A stretch of 64,000 bases of DNA from an uncultured Oceanisphaera sp. (GCF_947495715.1 NZ_CANLZU010000017.1:50535-114534), one strand, 5' to 3'; positions 18,169 to 28,871 are shown, numbered from the stretch's first letter. The notes: a model not told the origin generated them from the sequence alone. A program made the numbers and translations.

Positions 18169-18758
18169 TCATCTTCCTGTTGAGGGAACAGCGTGCGATC
18201 GATCAGATCGCACAGGCAATGCAGGGTCAGCAGGTTAACCTCGTGAATGCGCGGTGCCCGCAGCGCCGGTACCCGGATTTCCACGTCGTTGGGGCCCAGC
18301 AGGCCGGCGAGCTCGCCGCCGTCACCGCCGCTCAATGCCACTATGGTCATGTCCCGGCTGAGCGCGGCTTCGGCGGCCTTGATCAGGTTACGGCTGTTGC
18401 CACTGGTGGAGATCACCACCAAGACGTCGCCGGTCTGGCCCAGGGCGCGGATCTGGCGGGCATAGGCCTCGTCGAAATGCTGATCGACCGCAATGGCGCT
18501 GATGCTGCTGGTATCCAGGGTCAGGCAAAGGGCGGGCAAGGCCGGGCGCTCGGTTTCGTAGCGGTTCATCAGCTCGCTGACAAACAGCTGCGCCAGGGCA
18601 TTGGAGCCCCCGTTGCCACAGGCCAGTAGCTTGTTGCCGTTGAGCAGGCACATCACCATCATCTGGGCGGCGGCCAGAATATCGTCCGGCAGCGCCTCGG
18701 CGGCGGCGATTTTGGTTTGAATGCTTTCGGTAAAACTGGCTTTGATTTCTTCCTGCAT
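18165..18758 (-). CDS. diaA: DnaA initiator-associating protein DiaA
   Basis: SIS-domain tetramer that binds several DnaA molecules and promotes timely initiation at oriC. 197 residues; the sugar-phosphate-like pocket segments [16 protein letters not shown] (about 52-67) and [13 protein letters not shown] are present. It resembles GmhA, but the position between yraN and dolP is the diaA locus. It overlaps dolP by 4 bases. Confidence 0.94.
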   Translation of the reverse strand: MQEEIKASFTESIQTKIAAAEALPDDILAAAQMMVMCLLNGNKLLACGNGGSNALAQLFVSELMNRYETERPALPALCLTLDTSSISAIAVDQHFDEAYARQIRALGQTGDVLVVISTSGNSRNLIKAAEAALSRDMTIVALSGGDGGELAGLLGPNDVEIRVPALRAPRIHEVNLLTLHCLCDLIDRTLFPQQEDE

Positions 18759-18766
18759 GGGATTCC

Positions 18767-19132
18767 TTAAAAGGCGTTGGGTATCCAGTGAACATGGCTT
18801 CCTTCACAGGCGACCAAATCGAATCGACAGGACTGTTGTGATTCATTCAGTCCTTTTGATTGCATGTAACTGTGGGCGGCCCGGCGCAGGCGCTGCTGCT
18901 TGGTCGGGGTCACCGAGGCGGCGGCACCGCCGAAGAGGCTGTTTTTGCGATAACGCACCTCGACAAAAACCAGGGTGGGACCCTGGCTCATGACCAGATC
19001 GATTTCACCGAGTTTGCACTGATAGTTGCGCTCGAGCAGGCGAAGCCCCTGCTCGAGTAAATACCGTTCGGCCCGGCGTTCGAACTCATTCCCCCGGGAC
19101 CGGCTGTTCGTTTCCTGACTGCCATTCGCCAT
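18767..19132 (-). CDS. yraN: UPF0102 family protein YraN
   Basis: Member of the UPF0102 family, which has a restriction-endonuclease-like fold of unproven function. 121 residues with the conserved [17 protein letters not shown] start and the GEIDLVM...[10 protein letters not shown] nuclease-like core (Asp, Glu, and Arg in place of the common Lys). The ATG at 19132 has GGAG eight bases upstream and overlaps the lpoA 3-prime end by 47 bases; a longer in-frame start is less likely. Confidence 0.9.
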   Translation of the reverse strand: MANGSQETNSRSRGNEFERRAERYLLEQGLRLLERNYQCKLGEIDLVMSQGPTLVFVEVRYRKNSLFGGAAASVTPTKQQRLRRAAHSYMQSKGLNESQQSCRFDLVACEGSHVHWIPNAF

Positions 19133-20927
19133 CACGATACTCCATCCATTGCAGTCGGCGCTGTACCACGCCGTCTTCACCCAGACTCAGCAGGCCACTC
19201 AGAGCCGGTACCGGGGGCGCACCCTCTCTCAGCTGGGTCAGTTGCGGAATCAGAGTCAGGGCATCATAACCAAAGGCGAACAGCCGCAACCAGCTTGAGC
19301 CAACGGTGGGCCACAGGGTCTCTACTTCTTCCATCAACTGCGGCGCGCCGCCGAACAGCCAGGGCATGTCGGCCAGTTGCAGGCCGTTCAGTTCACTCAT
19401 CGGCGGCTCGCCGCCGGGCACATAGCTGCGCGAGGTGACATAGGTCGGCAAGCGGGCGGCGCGGCTGTCTCGAACGAAATCGAAATAGGGCAGAATAAAG
19501 CGGGTTTCGGTGGTATTGCTCACCATGAATACCGAATCGATGGGGCCTGCCGGTAGCGCGACCTCGCTGCTGCCTCTGATCACGCCGACACCGGCCACGG
19601 CCGGGTTGCCGCTATTCAGGGCACGGCGTACGTCGGACTCGATGGACTGCTGGTTATTGAAATAGGCCAACCGGGCCTGCTGGCCGCTCAGCCGTTGCCA
19701 TTGGTTATTGAACTCGGCCGCGACTCGCCGACCCAGTTCGTTACCGGGAGCGAAGACCAGCGGCTGATGGTGGCCCTGTTCCCACATGTGATAAGCCGCT
19801 TCGGCCGCTTCCGCTTCCGGTGACAGCGAGAAATAATAGCGATGCGGCAGCACCGGCTGATGAGCGGGCCGGTTGAGGGCGAACACCGGCAGGGCAGGAT
19901 CCAGGCTGGTCAGGGCATCGATATTTTCTTTCAGCAGCGGACCCAGAATAAAGTCGACGCCGGCCTGCTGAATGTCCTGATACAAACGGGCCATGTCCCG
20001 GCCATTGGTGTCGAAGAAGCTGAGGCGTGATGCCTGGCCCTGATGGGCGCTGAGCATACCGTTACGAATGGCGTCGGCCTGCTCTGCCAGCTGGCCGCCA
20101 AGCGGCAATAACACGGCAATATGAGCCGGCTGGTAGGCGTCGAGGCGAGCGGCGGGTTCGGCGCTGTCGGACAGATAACGGTGTCCGGGGTGATTCGGGT
20201 AGGCCTTGCGCCAGGACTGCAACTGCCAGCGACGCTGGCCGGGTTGGGCATGGGTGTCGTTCAGAATCGCCATCAGTCGCAGCCAGCCATTGACCGCCTC
20301 ACTGTTGTCGTCATTCTGAGCCTGGCGCAGGGCCAGTGGCGACGCTTGCGTCAGCAACTGATAAATACGCTCCAGGCCGGCGTTTTGCTCCTGGCCGGCC
20401 AGGGTGTCATGGCGTTCAATCAGCATTTTGGCGGCGTCGATCGGCTGCTGCTGTTCAAACCGATTGGCTTGCAGCAACAGGTAATAGCCGGCCGCGTCGG
20501 GCGCCAGTGCCTTGGTATCCACGGCGGCCAGTCGCTGACCGGCCAGGCCGGTATTACCGGCTGCCAGGGCGGTGGCACCCTCGAGCAGGGTGAGCAACGG
20601 CAGCTGTGCCAGCGTGGCTTGCTGTCGCAGGCGCTCCAGTTGGGGCTCGGCGGCGGCTACATTGCCCTGTTGCAGCCAGGCGCGAATGGCCAGCACCCGC
20701 CAGGAAAAGGCATCCGGCTCGGGAGCTTGCTCGGCCCGGGCCAGATATTGCTCGGCACTACGGTCTGTGATGCCGAACATGTCCGGCGCCGGCTCCAACG
20801 GCGCCTTTTGCAGAGGACCGATACCACAGGCCATCAGGACCGATGAAAGCACCAGGGTGCACAACAGTCGTGTTAGACTATTACGTTGAATTTGTGTCGC
20901 CAATCCCTTTATCCCAAGCTGTGTCAT
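19086..20927 (-). CDS. lpoA: Penicillin-binding protein activator LpoA
   Basis: Outer-membrane lipoprotein that reaches through the peptidoglycan to stimulate PBP1a. 613 residues: lipobox LMAC (Cys at 34), helical TPR-like N-terminal half and a periplasmic-binding-protein-like C-terminal half (from about 270, IAVLLPLGGQLAEQADAIRNG). The start at 20927 gives a normal lipoprotein signal; its ribosome site lies in a hairpin (see 20931). Divergent from rsmI, as in relatives. Confidence 0.92.
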   Translation of the reverse strand: MTQLGIKGLATQIQRNSLTRLLCTLVLSSVLMACGIGPLQKAPLEPAPDMFGITDRSAEQYLARAEQAPEPDAFSWRVLAIRAWLQQGNVAAAEPQLERLRQQATLAQLPLLTLLEGATALAAGNTGLAGQRLAAVDTKALAPDAAGYYLLLQANRFEQQQPIDAAKMLIERHDTLAGQEQNAGLERIYQLLTQASPLALRQAQNDDNSEAVNGWLRLMAILNDTHAQPGQRRWQLQSWRKAYPNHPGHRYLSDSAEPAARLDAYQPAHIAVLLPLGGQLAEQADAIRNGMLSAHQGQASRLSFFDTNGRDMARLYQDIQQAGVDFILGPLLKENIDALTSLDPALPVFALNRPAHQPVLPHRYYFSLSPEAEAAEAAYHMWEQGHHQPLVFAPGNELGRRVAAEFNNQWQRLSGQQARLAYFNNQQSIESDVRRALNSGNPAVAGVGVIRGSSEVALPAGPIDSVFMVSNTTETRFILPYFDFVRDSRAARLPTYVTSRSYVPGGEPPMSELNGLQLADMPWLFGGAPQLMEEVETLWPTVGSSWLRLFAFGYDALTLIPQLTQLREGAPPVPALSGLLSLGEDGVVQRRLQWMEYRDGEWQSGNEQPVPGE

Positions 20928-20930
20928 TCT

Positions 20931-20951
20931 GGCCCTAAGTGTAATAGGGCC
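20931..20951 (-). promoter_or_regulatory. Hairpin covering the lpoA ribosome binding site
   Basis: On the minus strand GGCCCTA, a 7-base loop and TAGGGCC form a perfect stem that ends three bases before the lpoA ATG. The only Shine-Dalgarno-like sequence (TAGGG) lies in its 3-prime arm and would be paired. Confidence 0.4.
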
Positions 20952-20986
20952 ATGACGGTGAAACAATTGCTTACACAGGAGTCCCT

Positions 20987-21829
20987 ATGAGCCAAGCGGC
21001 TGCACTTTATATTGTGCCTACCCCTATCGGCAACCTGAATGATATCAGCCAGCGTGCACTGGACACATTACAACAGGTTGATTTAATTGCCTGTGAAGAT
21101 ACCCGTCATACAGCGAAACTGCTATCTCATTACCAGATTAGTACCTCAACCTGGGCGCTACATGACCATAATGAGCAATATAAGTCCGAGCAGCTGGTCA
21201 CACGCCTGCTGAACGGTCAGTCGGTGGCACTGGTATCGGATGCCGGTACTCCCCTGATCAGCGATCCGGGTTATCATCTGGTCAACAGCTGTCGTGACGC
21301 GGGTGTACCGGTCATTGCTCTGCCCGGCCCCTGTGCGGCGGTAACGGCATTGTCTGCTGCCGGCCTGCCCACGGATCGCTTTGCATTCGAAGGTTTTTTA
21401 CCGGCGAAGGAAAAGGCGCGGCTGGACAAGATTGAAAGCCTGAAGGACGAACCCCGTACTCTGGTGTTCTACGAGTCTCCCCGCCGCCTGCTCGACAGCG
21501 TGGCCGCACTGGTGGCGGTGCTGGGCGACGATCGTCGTATTGTGGTGGCGCGGGAGCTGACCAAGACCTTTGAAACCATTCACAGCCTGCCCGCCGCCGA
21601 GATGCTGGTCTGGCTGCAGCAGGACAGCAATCGCAGCCGGGGGGAAATCGTACTCATGGTGGCCGGATATCGCCCCGCCGGCGATGATGAGCTGTCGGCC
21701 GAGGTGCTGCGCACCCTGACCCTGCTGCGCGGCGAGCTGCCGTTGAAGAAGGCGGCGGCGCTCACCGCCGAGATCCACGGGGTCAAGAAAAACGCCCTCT
21801 ATAAATACGGACTCGAGAATGGGCTTTAA
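20987..21829 (+). CDS. rsmI: 16S rRNA (cytidine(1402)-2-prime-O)-methyltransferase RsmI
   Basis: Tetrapyrrole-methylase-fold enzyme that 2-prime-O-methylates C1402 in the decoding centre. 280 residues; the family start [19 protein letters not shown], the ACEDTRHT motif and the [13 protein letters not shown] loop are all visible. AGGAG precedes the ATG. Divergent from lpoA, followed by rnpB. Confidence 0.97.
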   Translation: MSQAAALYIVPTPIGNLNDISQRALDTLQQVDLIACEDTRHTAKLLSHYQISTSTWALHDHNEQYKSEQLVTRLLNGQSVALVSDAGTPLISDPGYHLVNSCRDAGVPVIALPGPCAAVTALSAAGLPTDRFAFEGFLPAKEKARLDKIESLKDEPRTLVFYESPRRLLDSVAALVAVLGDDRRIVVARELTKTFETIHSLPAAEMLVWLQQDSNRSRGEIVLMVAGYRPAGDDELSAEVLRTLTLLRGELPLKKAAALTAEIHGVKKNALYKYGLENGL

Positions 21830-21872
21830 GGGCTATTGGCTCTAAGAGGCTAAGGTAGGCATTGTGCATCAG

Positions 21873-21891
21873 ATCCAGCGTTGCTGGATTT
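21873..21891 (+). terminator. Possible terminator of rsmI
   Basis: ATCCAGC, loop GTT, GCTGGAT, then only TT before CG. A compact hairpin 43 bases after the stop with a very short T-tract. Confidence 0.35.
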
Positions 21892-21966
21892 CGCGGCTAA
21901 AGCGCGCGACTACATTCGTGCACCATGCGAGTATCGGTGGGGCTGGTGTCACGTCGGTGACTGGTG

Positions 21967-21972
21967 TACACT
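21967..21972 (+). promoter_or_regulatory. -10 element of the rnpB promoter
   Basis: TACACT sits where a start at about 21979-21980 would match the predicted 5-prime end of the RNase P RNA. The -35 region is weak and overlaps an inverted repeat GTCAC-GTCG-GTGAC (21948-21961). Confidence 0.45.
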
Positions 21973-21979
21973 CCGCCGC

Positions 21980-22362
<383 letters not shown>

Positions 22363-22370
22363 TATTCTTT

Positions 22371-22397
22371 AAAACGCAGCTTCGGCTGCGTTTTTTG
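22371..22397 (+). terminator. rnpB terminator
   Basis: AAAACGCAGC, a stable TTCG tetraloop, GCTGCGTTTTTT. A strong intrinsic terminator 9 bases after the mature RNA. Confidence 0.93.
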
Positions 22398-22533
22398 TTT
22401 AGGCTGTTCGCCTACAGGGCGCACCGCGTTATTTATTCCCCTTCTTTTGACTTTATCTCCGTTTAGACCGCCATTTATAACGCGCTTAATATTCGGTACC
22501 GGCCCGAACATCAACTTTCTCTTCTTTGCTCGC

Positions 22534-22562
22534 TTGAAAAGCTTGTGTCCGCTCCTTACACT
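22534..22562 (+). promoter_or_regulatory. Promoter of the dcw cluster (Pmra)
   Basis: TTGAAA, 17-base spacer, TACACT. The start site would be about 22569, within the TGG repeat array bound by MraZ in other bacteria. This is probably the main promoter for mraZ and the downstream division genes. Confidence 0.7.
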
Positions 22563-22596
22563 TGGGCGGGGTGGGAAAAAGTGGTTTTTTGTGGAA
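22563..22596 (+). promoter_or_regulatory. MraZ operator repeats
   Basis: TGGGC (22563), TGGGA (22572), TGGTT (22582) and TGGAA (22592) recur at 9-10 base steps immediately after the -10 hexamer. MraZ is known to bind direct TGGGN repeats with about one-turn spacing at its own promoter; here two copies are perfect and two are degenerate. Confidence 0.65.
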
Positions 22597-22620
22597 TAAA
22601 GTAGATCTTGAGGGCTTGGC

Positions 22621-23079
22621 ATGCTGCGTGGTGCTCACGCCATCAGCCTGGACAGCAAGGGCCGGTTGGCAATACCGACACGATTTCGCGATGCGTTACG
22701 TGAAGAATGTGACGGACTACTGATCTGCACCATAGATATCGGCAATCCCTGTCTGCTGCTTTACCCCCTCGCCGAATGGGAATTGATCGAGAAAAAATTG
22801 CAGGCCCTGTCGAGCACCAATCCGGTGGAGCGGCGCCTGCAACGAGTATTACTGGGACATGCTGCGGAGTGTGAGCTGGATGCTCAGGGCCGATGTTTAA
22901 TACCCGGTCCACTCAGGCAACATGCGGGACTCGAAAAAAAAATCATGCTGGTGGGGCAACTCAACAAATTCGAATTATGGGATGACACCCGCTGGCAACA
23001 ACAAATCAGCGATGACTTGCTGGCGCTTCCTCGGGAAGGCTGGGAGTCATCGGAACGACTGCGGGACTTCGCGCTATAA
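22621..23079 (+). CDS. mraZ: Transcriptional regulator MraZ
   Basis: Ring-shaped AbrB-like regulator that represses its own dcw operon. 152 residues with two MraZ repeats, each with the family DXXXR motif ([14 protein letters not shown] at 10-23, [14 protein letters not shown] at about 86-99). GAGGG precedes the ATG. The operator repeats lie 25-58 bases upstream. First gene of the dcw cluster; rsmH starts directly after the stop. Confidence 0.96.
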   Translation: MLRGAHAISLDSKGRLAIPTRFRDALREECDGLLICTIDIGNPCLLLYPLAEWELIEKKLQALSSTNPVERRLQRVLLGHAAECELDAQGRCLIPGPLRQHAGLEKKIMLVGQLNKFELWDDTRWQQQISDDLLALPREGWESSERLRDFAL

Positions 23080-23080
23080 C

Positions 23081-24025
23081 ATGAGTCAACAACAGACACA
23101 TATCACAGTACTGCTGCACGAAGCCGTGGACGGCTTGAAGATCAAGCCGAATGGCATCTACGTGGACGGTACCTTCGGCCGCGGCGGACATTCCCGTCAT
23201 ATTCTTTCCCAATTGGGTCCCGAGGGGCGCCTACTGGCGATCGACAGGGATCCTCAGGCCATCGCCGAAGCGGGCAAGATTGACGACCCGCGTTTTCAGA
23301 TACTGCACGGTCCTTTCTCCCGCCTGGCCGAGATGGTGGAAGAGCTTGGATTGACGGGGCGCATCGATGGCGTCCTGCTCGATCTGGGTGTCTCTTCGCC
23401 CCAGCTGGATCAGGCCGAACGCGGCTTCAGTTTTCAGAAAGACGGCCCGCTTGATATGCGCATGGATCCCACCAGTGGCCAGAGTGCCGCCGAGTGGCTG
23501 GCCCGTGCCGATGTGGATGATATCGCCTGGGTACTGAAGACCTTCGGTGAAGAAAAATTTGCCAAGAAAATAGCCCGCGCCATCGTGCATGACAGAGTCA
23601 CCGAACCCTATACCCGTACCCGGCCTCTGGCGGAAATGATTGCCCGGGTCAGCCCCAGCCGGGAAAAAAACAAGCACGCGGCCACCCGCAGCTTTCAGGC
23701 CATTCGTATCTATATCAACAGCGAGCTGGAAGAAATCGAGCAGGCGTTGAACGGTTCCTTGAAGGTGCTGGCCACGGGTGGGCGCTTATCGGTGATCAGC
23801 TTCCATTCGCTGGAAGACCGGCTGGTCAAGCACTTCATCCGTAAACAGGAAAAGGGCCCCGAAGTTCCGCCCGGTCTGCCGTTGACCGAGGCCCAGCTGT
23901 CCGGTGGCCGCCTGTTGAAGAGTGTTGGCAAGGCGCAAAAGCCGTCGGCCGCCGAGGTGGAAGCCAATCCGCGTTCACGCAGCTCGGTGTTGCGCGTCGC
24001 CGAGCGGCTGGATACACCGGCGTGA
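23081..24025 (+). CDS. rsmH: 16S rRNA (cytosine(1402)-N4)-methyltransferase RsmH
   Basis: N4-methylates C1402, the same nucleotide that RsmI (encoded 1.2 kb upstream) 2-prime-O-methylates. 314 residues; the start [12 protein letters not shown], AdoMet motif [10 protein letters not shown] (about 29-38), [19 protein letters not shown] and the [11 protein letters not shown] segment are conserved. The start at 23081 follows the mraZ stop by one base. Overlaps ftsL by GTGA. Confidence 0.97.
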   Translation: MSQQQTHITVLLHEAVDGLKIKPNGIYVDGTFGRGGHSRHILSQLGPEGRLLAIDRDPQAIAEAGKIDDPRFQILHGPFSRLAEMVEELGLTGRIDGVLLDLGVSSPQLDQAERGFSFQKDGPLDMRMDPTSGQSAAEWLARADVDDIAWVLKTFGEEKFAKKIARAIVHDRVTEPYTRTRPLAEMIARVSPSREKNKHAATRSFQAIRIYINSELEEIEQALNGSLKVLATGGRLSVISFHSLEDRLVKHFIRKQEKGPEVPPGLPLTEAQLSGGRLLKSVGKAQKPSAAEVEANPRSRSSVLRVAERLDTPA

Positions 24026-24336
24026 TAGCCGGGCGCATCAACCTGGCCAAAGAAATTGGCCAGGATCTGCTGCGGCACAAGTGGCAATTGCTGCTGACGC
24101 TGGTGACCCTGAGTTCGGCCCTGCTGGTGATCGTCATCACCCAGGGCACTCGCCAGCTGACCAGTGAATACAACGAATTGATGGCAGAGCAGGACCGGCT
24201 GGACATCGAGTGGCGGCATTTGCTGCTGGAGCAAAGCACCCTGATGGAGCACAGCCGTATCGAGGCGCTGGCCCGCGACAAGCTGGGCATGCAACGGCCG
24301 GCCCCGGCTCAGGAAAAACTGGTGACGCAACGATGA
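24022..24336 (+). CDS. ftsL: Cell division protein FtsL
   Basis: Bitopic divisome protein that forms FtsQLB and helps activate FtsWI. 104 residues: short cytoplasmic tail, one transmembrane helix (about 21-40), then a leucine-rich coiled coil (about 44-80). GTG start overlapping the rsmH stop; overlaps ftsI by ATGA. Sequence identity in this family is low, so the call rests on topology and position. Confidence 0.93.
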   Translation: MIAGRINLAKEIGQDLLRHKWQLLLTLVTLSSALLVIVITQGTRQLTSEYNELMAEQDRLDIEWRHLLLEQSTLMEHSRIEALARDKLGMQRPAPAQEKLVTQR

Positions 24337-26078
24337 GACGGCGCAGGCAGAATAAAAAAGAACCCATGCTGACCGGTTGGCGTTTTCTGACCGTCTGCGG
24401 GGTGATCCTGTTTGCCTTTGTTGCCCTGTTTGCCCGGGCGGCCTGGATTCAGGTGGTATCTCCGGATCGGCTGCGGCTGGAAGGCGACATGCGCTCGCTG
24501 CGCACCACAGTCACCAGTACCACCCGTGGCATGATCATGGATCGTAACGGTGAAGAGCTGGCGGTGTCGGTGCCGGTACAGGCGGTATGGGCCGATCCCA
24601 AACAGGTGCACACCGAGCTGAGCCTGGAAAAAGGCCAGGCCTGGCAGGCGCTGGCCGATGTGCTGGGCGTTCCGCATCAAACCTTGATGAAACGGGTCGA
24701 AAACCCTCAACGTCGCTTCGTCTATCTGCAGCGTCAGGTCACTCCTGCGGTGGCGGAGTATATTCGCAAGCTGCGCCTGCCCGGGGTGCACCTGCGCCCG
24801 GAAGAGCGCCGTTTCTATCCTACCGGTGAAATCAACGCCCATCTGGTGGGGTTGACCAACATCGATGGCAACGGCATCGAAGGCATAGAGCGGGGCTTCA
24901 ACGAGTGGCTGACCGCTCAGGCCGGCGAGCGCCGGGTGCGCAAGGACAGAAACGGGCGGGTGATCGAGGATCTGGGCGTGGTGTCGGAAGCGCGGCAGGC
25001 CAACAATATCCAGTTGACCATCGATCAGCGTATTCAGGCGCTGGCCTACCGTTCACTCAAGCGGGCCACCGAATATTATCGTGCCACTTCTGCGTCGCTG
25101 GTGATGATCGACGTGAAAGCCGGCGAAGTGCTGGCCATCGTCAACAGCCCCTCCTTCAATCCCAACAATCGCAGTCAGTATCAAAGCTTTCGGGCGCGCA
25201 ACCGGGCGGTCACCGATACCTATGAACCCGGCTCTACCATCAAGCCGTTGATCGTGGTCAGCGCGCTGGAAAACGGCGTAGTCAACGCCGACTCCATCGT
25301 CGATACCAGCCCCGGCTGGATGCGTCTCGGCGGCAAGCGGGTAGCCGACCATCGCAACCTGGGTCCCATCAGCGTGCAAACCATACTGCAGCGCTCGTCC
25401 AATATGGGCATGGCGCGCATGGCACTGCAGGAAACGCCGGAACAGCTGCTCGATACCCTGTATCGCTTCGGGCTGGGTATCGACTCCGGCATGGGGCTGG
25501 TGGGTGAGAGCACCGGCCTGGTGCCCCAGCGTCGGCGCTGGTCCGATATTGAACGGGCCACGCTGTCGTTCGGTTACGGCCTGACCGTGACCCCGCTGCA
25601 GCTGGCCCAGTCTTATGCGGTGCTGGCCAATGGCGGCGTACGCTATCCGCTCAGTATTATCAAACGCAGCAAGCCTCCGGTAGGCGAACAGGTGGTGCCG
25701 AAACAACATGCGGATGCGGTACTACATATGCTGGAAAGTGTCATAGGTCCCGGCGGCACCGCGCGCAAGGCCGCTATTCCCGGTTACCGGGTGGCCGGCA
25801 AGACCGGCACCTCGCGCAAGGCCATTGCCGGCGGCTACGGCAGCGACTACGTGGGACTGTTCGCCGGCATGGCGCCGGCCAGCAATCCGCGTCTGGCCAT
25901 GGTGGTGGTGATGAACGAACCTCAGGGTGACAAATACTACGGCGGCGACGTGGCGGCCCCGGTGTTTGCCGAGGTCATGAGCGGAGCCCTGCAATTATTG
26001 AATATTCGTCCGGATGGCGCGACAGAGGAACAGTTCCAGCTGGCCGGACAGGAGGAAAAACGTGTCCCTCACACTTAG
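24333..26078 (+). CDS. ftsI: Septal peptidoglycan transpeptidase FtsI (PBP3)
   Basis: Septum-specific class B penicillin-binding protein that cross-links the glycan strands made by FtsW. 581 residues: transmembrane helix (about 16-37), non-penicillin-binding module, and transpeptidase domain with catalytic Ser301 in S-T-I-K, S355-S-N357 and K490-T-G492. All three motifs are intact. The start lies in the ftsL overlap; a longer in-frame reading inside ftsL is not needed. Overlaps murE by 17 bases. Confidence 0.97.
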   Translation: MRRRRQNKKEPMLTGWRFLTVCGVILFAFVALFARAAWIQVVSPDRLRLEGDMRSLRTTVTSTTRGMIMDRNGEELAVSVPVQAVWADPKQVHTELSLEKGQAWQALADVLGVPHQTLMKRVENPQRRFVYLQRQVTPAVAEYIRKLRLPGVHLRPEERRFYPTGEINAHLVGLTNIDGNGIEGIERGFNEWLTAQAGERRVRKDRNGRVIEDLGVVSEARQANNIQLTIDQRIQALAYRSLKRATEYYRATSASLVMIDVKAGEVLAIVNSPSFNPNNRSQYQSFRARNRAVTDTYEPGSTIKPLIVVSALENGVVNADSIVDTSPGWMRLGGKRVADHRNLGPISVQTILQRSSNMGMARMALQETPEQLLDTLYRFGLGIDSGMGLVGESTGLVPQRRRWSDIERATLSFGYGLTVTPLQLAQSYAVLANGGVRYPLSIIKRSKPPVGEQVVPKQHADAVLHMLESVIGPGGTARKAAIPGYRVAGKTGTSRKAIAGGYGSDYVGLFAGMAPASNPRLAMVVVMNEPQGDKYYGGDVAAPVFAEVMSGALQLLNIRPDGATEEQFQLAGQEEKRVPHT

Positions 26079-27534
26079 AGATCTGGCGGTACCACTGGGC
26101 CTGTCAGCCCCGGCTATCGCCATTGATGCCATGACCCTCGACAGCCGGGCCGTGACGCCCGGCGCTTTGTTTGTTGCCGTTAAAGGTCATAGTGTCGACG
26201 GTCGTCAGTATATTGAATCCGCGCTGAACAAGGGCGCGGCGGCGGTGCTGTTCGAGGTGGACAGCCCGGAGCAGTCCGGCCTGGATCATCGGGATCACCG
26301 CAGGCTTGGGGTGTACCGTCTGCCCGAGAGTCTGTCGCTGCTGGCCGGGCTGTTTTACGGCGAGCCGTCTACCGAACTGCAACTGATAGGCGTGACCGGC
26401 ACCAATGGCAAGAGCACAGTGACCCAGCTTGTTGCCAACTGGAGCTGCCTGCTGGGCACTCGGGCCGGCATCATGGGCACCCTGGGTAATGGCCTTTATG
26501 GCCAGCTGCAGGAGGCGATCAATACCACAGGCTCGGCACTGGAGGTTCAGCATCAGCTGGCCGAGCAACGCCGGGCCGGTGCCCGGCGGCTGGCGATGGA
26601 AGTCTCTTCCCATGGCCTGAGTCAGCATAGAGTGGCTGCGTTGAATTTTGACGTGGCGGTGTTCACCAATCTCAGCCGGGATCACCTGGATTATCACGGC
26701 ACCATGGCCGCCTACGGCGAGGCCAAACGGCAGCTGTTCGAGCAGGGTCGCCAGGCGCGCATCATCAATGCCGACGACCCGCTCGGGCGGCGTTGGCTCA
26801 ATCAGTATCCCGATGCCATCGCCTATGGCCTGCATGGTCGACTGGGTGATTTCAGCGGCCGCCAGCTGGTGGCGGAAACCGTTCATTTTTATGGCGACGG
26901 GTTGAAAGTGACCATTAACTCCGACTGGGGGAATGGTGTATTATCCGCCCCCCTGATGGGCCGCTTCAATGTGTCCAACCTGCTGGCGGCCATGGCCGCC
27001 CTGCTGGCGCTGGGTGAACCCTTTGAACGGCTGCTGGCCACGGCGCCGCAGCTGGCTGGCGTAATCGGACGCATGGAACCCTTTTCCGCCCCCGGCCAGC
27101 CGCTGGTGGTGGTGGATTATGCCCATACCCCCGATGCGCTCGAGCAGGCATTGCAGGCCTTGCGCCAGCACTGCAAGGGCCGCCTGTGGTGCCTGACCGG
27201 ATGCGGCGGCGACCGTGACAAGGGCAAGCGACCGCTGATGGCGGCGGCGGCAGAGGCCGGTGCCGACCGGGTGATACTGACCGACGACAACCCGCGCACC
27301 GAGTCGGCCGAGGCCATAGTGGCAGACATGAAGCGGGGCTTGAACGAGCCCGATGCCGTGCAGGTGATCCACCGGCGAGCGAAGGCCATTGCTCATGCCA
27401 TCGAGCAGGCGGCGGCGGAAGATATTATTTTGGTGGCCGGCAAGGGCCATGAGGATTATCAGATAGTGGGTACTGACAAAATGCATTACAGCGACCGCGA
27501 AACCGTGTCCGGCCTGTTGGGGCTGAATACATGA
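26062..27534 (+). CDS. murE: UDP-MurNAc-tripeptide synthetase MurE
   Basis: Adds meso-diaminopimelate to UDP-MurNAc-L-Ala-D-Glu. 490 residues from a GTG start at 26062, chosen for a GGAGG six bases upstream; the ORF itself runs further back into ftsI. The ATP loop GVTGTNGKST and the DDNPRTE motif, which selects meso-DAP over Lys, are present, consistent with Gram-negative peptidoglycan. Overlaps murF by 4 bases. Confidence 0.96.
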   Translation: MSLTLRDLAVPLGLSAPAIAIDAMTLDSRAVTPGALFVAVKGHSVDGRQYIESALNKGAAAVLFEVDSPEQSGLDHRDHRRLGVYRLPESLSLLAGLFYGEPSTELQLIGVTGTNGKSTVTQLVANWSCLLGTRAGIMGTLGNGLYGQLQEAINTTGSALEVQHQLAEQRRAGARRLAMEVSSHGLSQHRVAALNFDVAVFTNLSRDHLDYHGTMAAYGEAKRQLFEQGRQARIINADDPLGRRWLNQYPDAIAYGLHGRLGDFSGRQLVAETVHFYGDGLKVTINSDWGNGVLSAPLMGRFNVSNLLAAMAALLALGEPFERLLATAPQLAGVIGRMEPFSAPGQPLVVVDYAHTPDALEQALQALRQHCKGRLWCLTGCGGDRDKGKRPLMAAAAEAGADRVILTDDNPRTESAEAIVADMKRGLNEPDAVQVIHRRAKAIAHAIEQAAAEDIILVAGKGHEDYQIVGTDKMHYSDRETVSGLLGLNT

Positions 27535-28871
27535 TACCGCTCAGTCTCGAGCAGCTGGCTCAGGCCTCCGGCGGTGAACTGCGCGGTGCCGATGGCCTCA
27601 TCATGGCGGTCACCACCGACAGCCGACAGCCGCTGCCCGACGGCGGCCTGTTCGTGGCCCTGAGTGGCGAACGCTTCAATGGCCATGACTTCGCCGCCGC
27701 GGCACAGCAGCAGGGCGCGACCGCCCTGCTGGTAGAGCGCTGGCTGGAACTGGATGTGCCCCAGATCAGGGTGGCGGACTCCCGTTTGGCACTGGGGGTG
27801 CTCGGTGGTCTGGTGCGGGAACTGAGTCCGGCCCGGGTGCTGGCCATTACCGGCAGCTGTGGCAAGACCACGGTCAAGGAAATGGCGGCGTCGATTCTGC
27901 GTCAAAAAGGCAAGGTGCTGGCCACCCGTGGCAACCTCAACAACGAAATCGGGGTGCCGCTGACCCTGTGCGAACTGACAGCCGATACCGAATACGCGGT
28001 GGTCGAGCTGGGTGCCAATCACATCGGCGAGATAGCCTGGACCAGCTCGCTGGTAAGGCCCCATGCGGCCCTGATCAACAACGTGGCAGCTTCTCACTTG
28101 GAAGGCTTCGGCTCACTCGACGGTGTGGCCCGGGCCAAGGGCGAAATATATGACGGCCTGGCTGACGGCGGCGTGGCCATCGCCAATGGGGACAGCGCCT
28201 TCTGCAGCCTGTGGCGCCAGCAGCATGAGCTGGTGTATTTCGGTGAGCAGCGGGAGTATCAGGCCCGGCAAGTCAGCCTCGACAAGTCCGGCTGCGCTCA
28301 CTTTCGCCTGCTGACCCCTTTGGGAGAAGTCGACGTTCGTTTGCCGATACCCGGTAAACATAATGTGGCCAATGCGCTGGCCGCCGCCGCCGGTACCGAG
28401 GTGCTGGGCGCGACGCTGGAAGAGATTGCCGCCGGCCTGAGTCAGTTCGGGTCGCCTGCAGGACGACTGCAGGTCTGGACGCGACCCGGTCTGACGGTAC
28501 TGGATGATACATATAACGCCAGCGTCGCCTCGGTACTGGCGGGGCTGGATACCCTGGCCAGTCTGCCCGGTTACCGGATCTTCGTGTTCGGTGACATGGC
28601 CGAGCTGGGTGACTACAGCAAAGAGATGCATACACAGGTTGGTGAACATGCCCGCAAGCTGGGCATAGATCGAGTCTTGACCGTGGGTCGAGACAGCAAA
28701 CATACGGCGAGTGCGGCCCAGGGCCGGCACTTTGAACAGAAACAACAATTGCAGCCCGTTCTTTTCGAGGCGCTGTCACAACACAATAAGGTAGTCGTTT
28801 TGATCAAGGGCGCGCGCAGTGCCCGGATGGAAGAGATCGTCCGGGCGATTCAGGAGAGTGAGGCATGCTAG
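27531..28871 (+). CDS. murF: UDP-MurNAc-tripeptide--D-alanyl-D-alanine ligase MurF
   Basis: Adds the D-Ala-D-Ala dipeptide made by Ddl to give the UDP-MurNAc pentapeptide. 446 residues with the ATP loop [13 protein letters not shown] (about 106-118; the usual variable position is Cys) and the [12 protein letters not shown] segment. Overlaps both neighbours (murE by 4 bases, mraY by 7). Confidence 0.97.
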   Translation: MIPLSLEQLAQASGGELRGADGLIMAVTTDSRQPLPDGGLFVALSGERFNGHDFAAAAQQQGATALLVERWLELDVPQIRVADSRLALGVLGGLVRELSPARVLAITGSCGKTTVKEMAASILRQKGKVLATRGNLNNEIGVPLTLCELTADTEYAVVELGANHIGEIAWTSSLVRPHAALINNVAASHLEGFGSLDGVARAKGEIYDGLADGGVAIANGDSAFCSLWRQQHELVYFGEQREYQARQVSLDKSGCAHFRLLTPLGEVDVRLPIPGKHNVANALAAAAGTEVLGATLEEIAAGLSQFGSPAGRLQVWTRPGLTVLDDTYNASVASVLAGLDTLASLPGYRIFVFGDMAELGDYSKEMHTQVGEHARKLGIDRVLTVGRDSKHTASAAQGRHFEQKQQLQPVLFEALSQHNKVVVLIKGARSARMEEIVRAIQESEAC

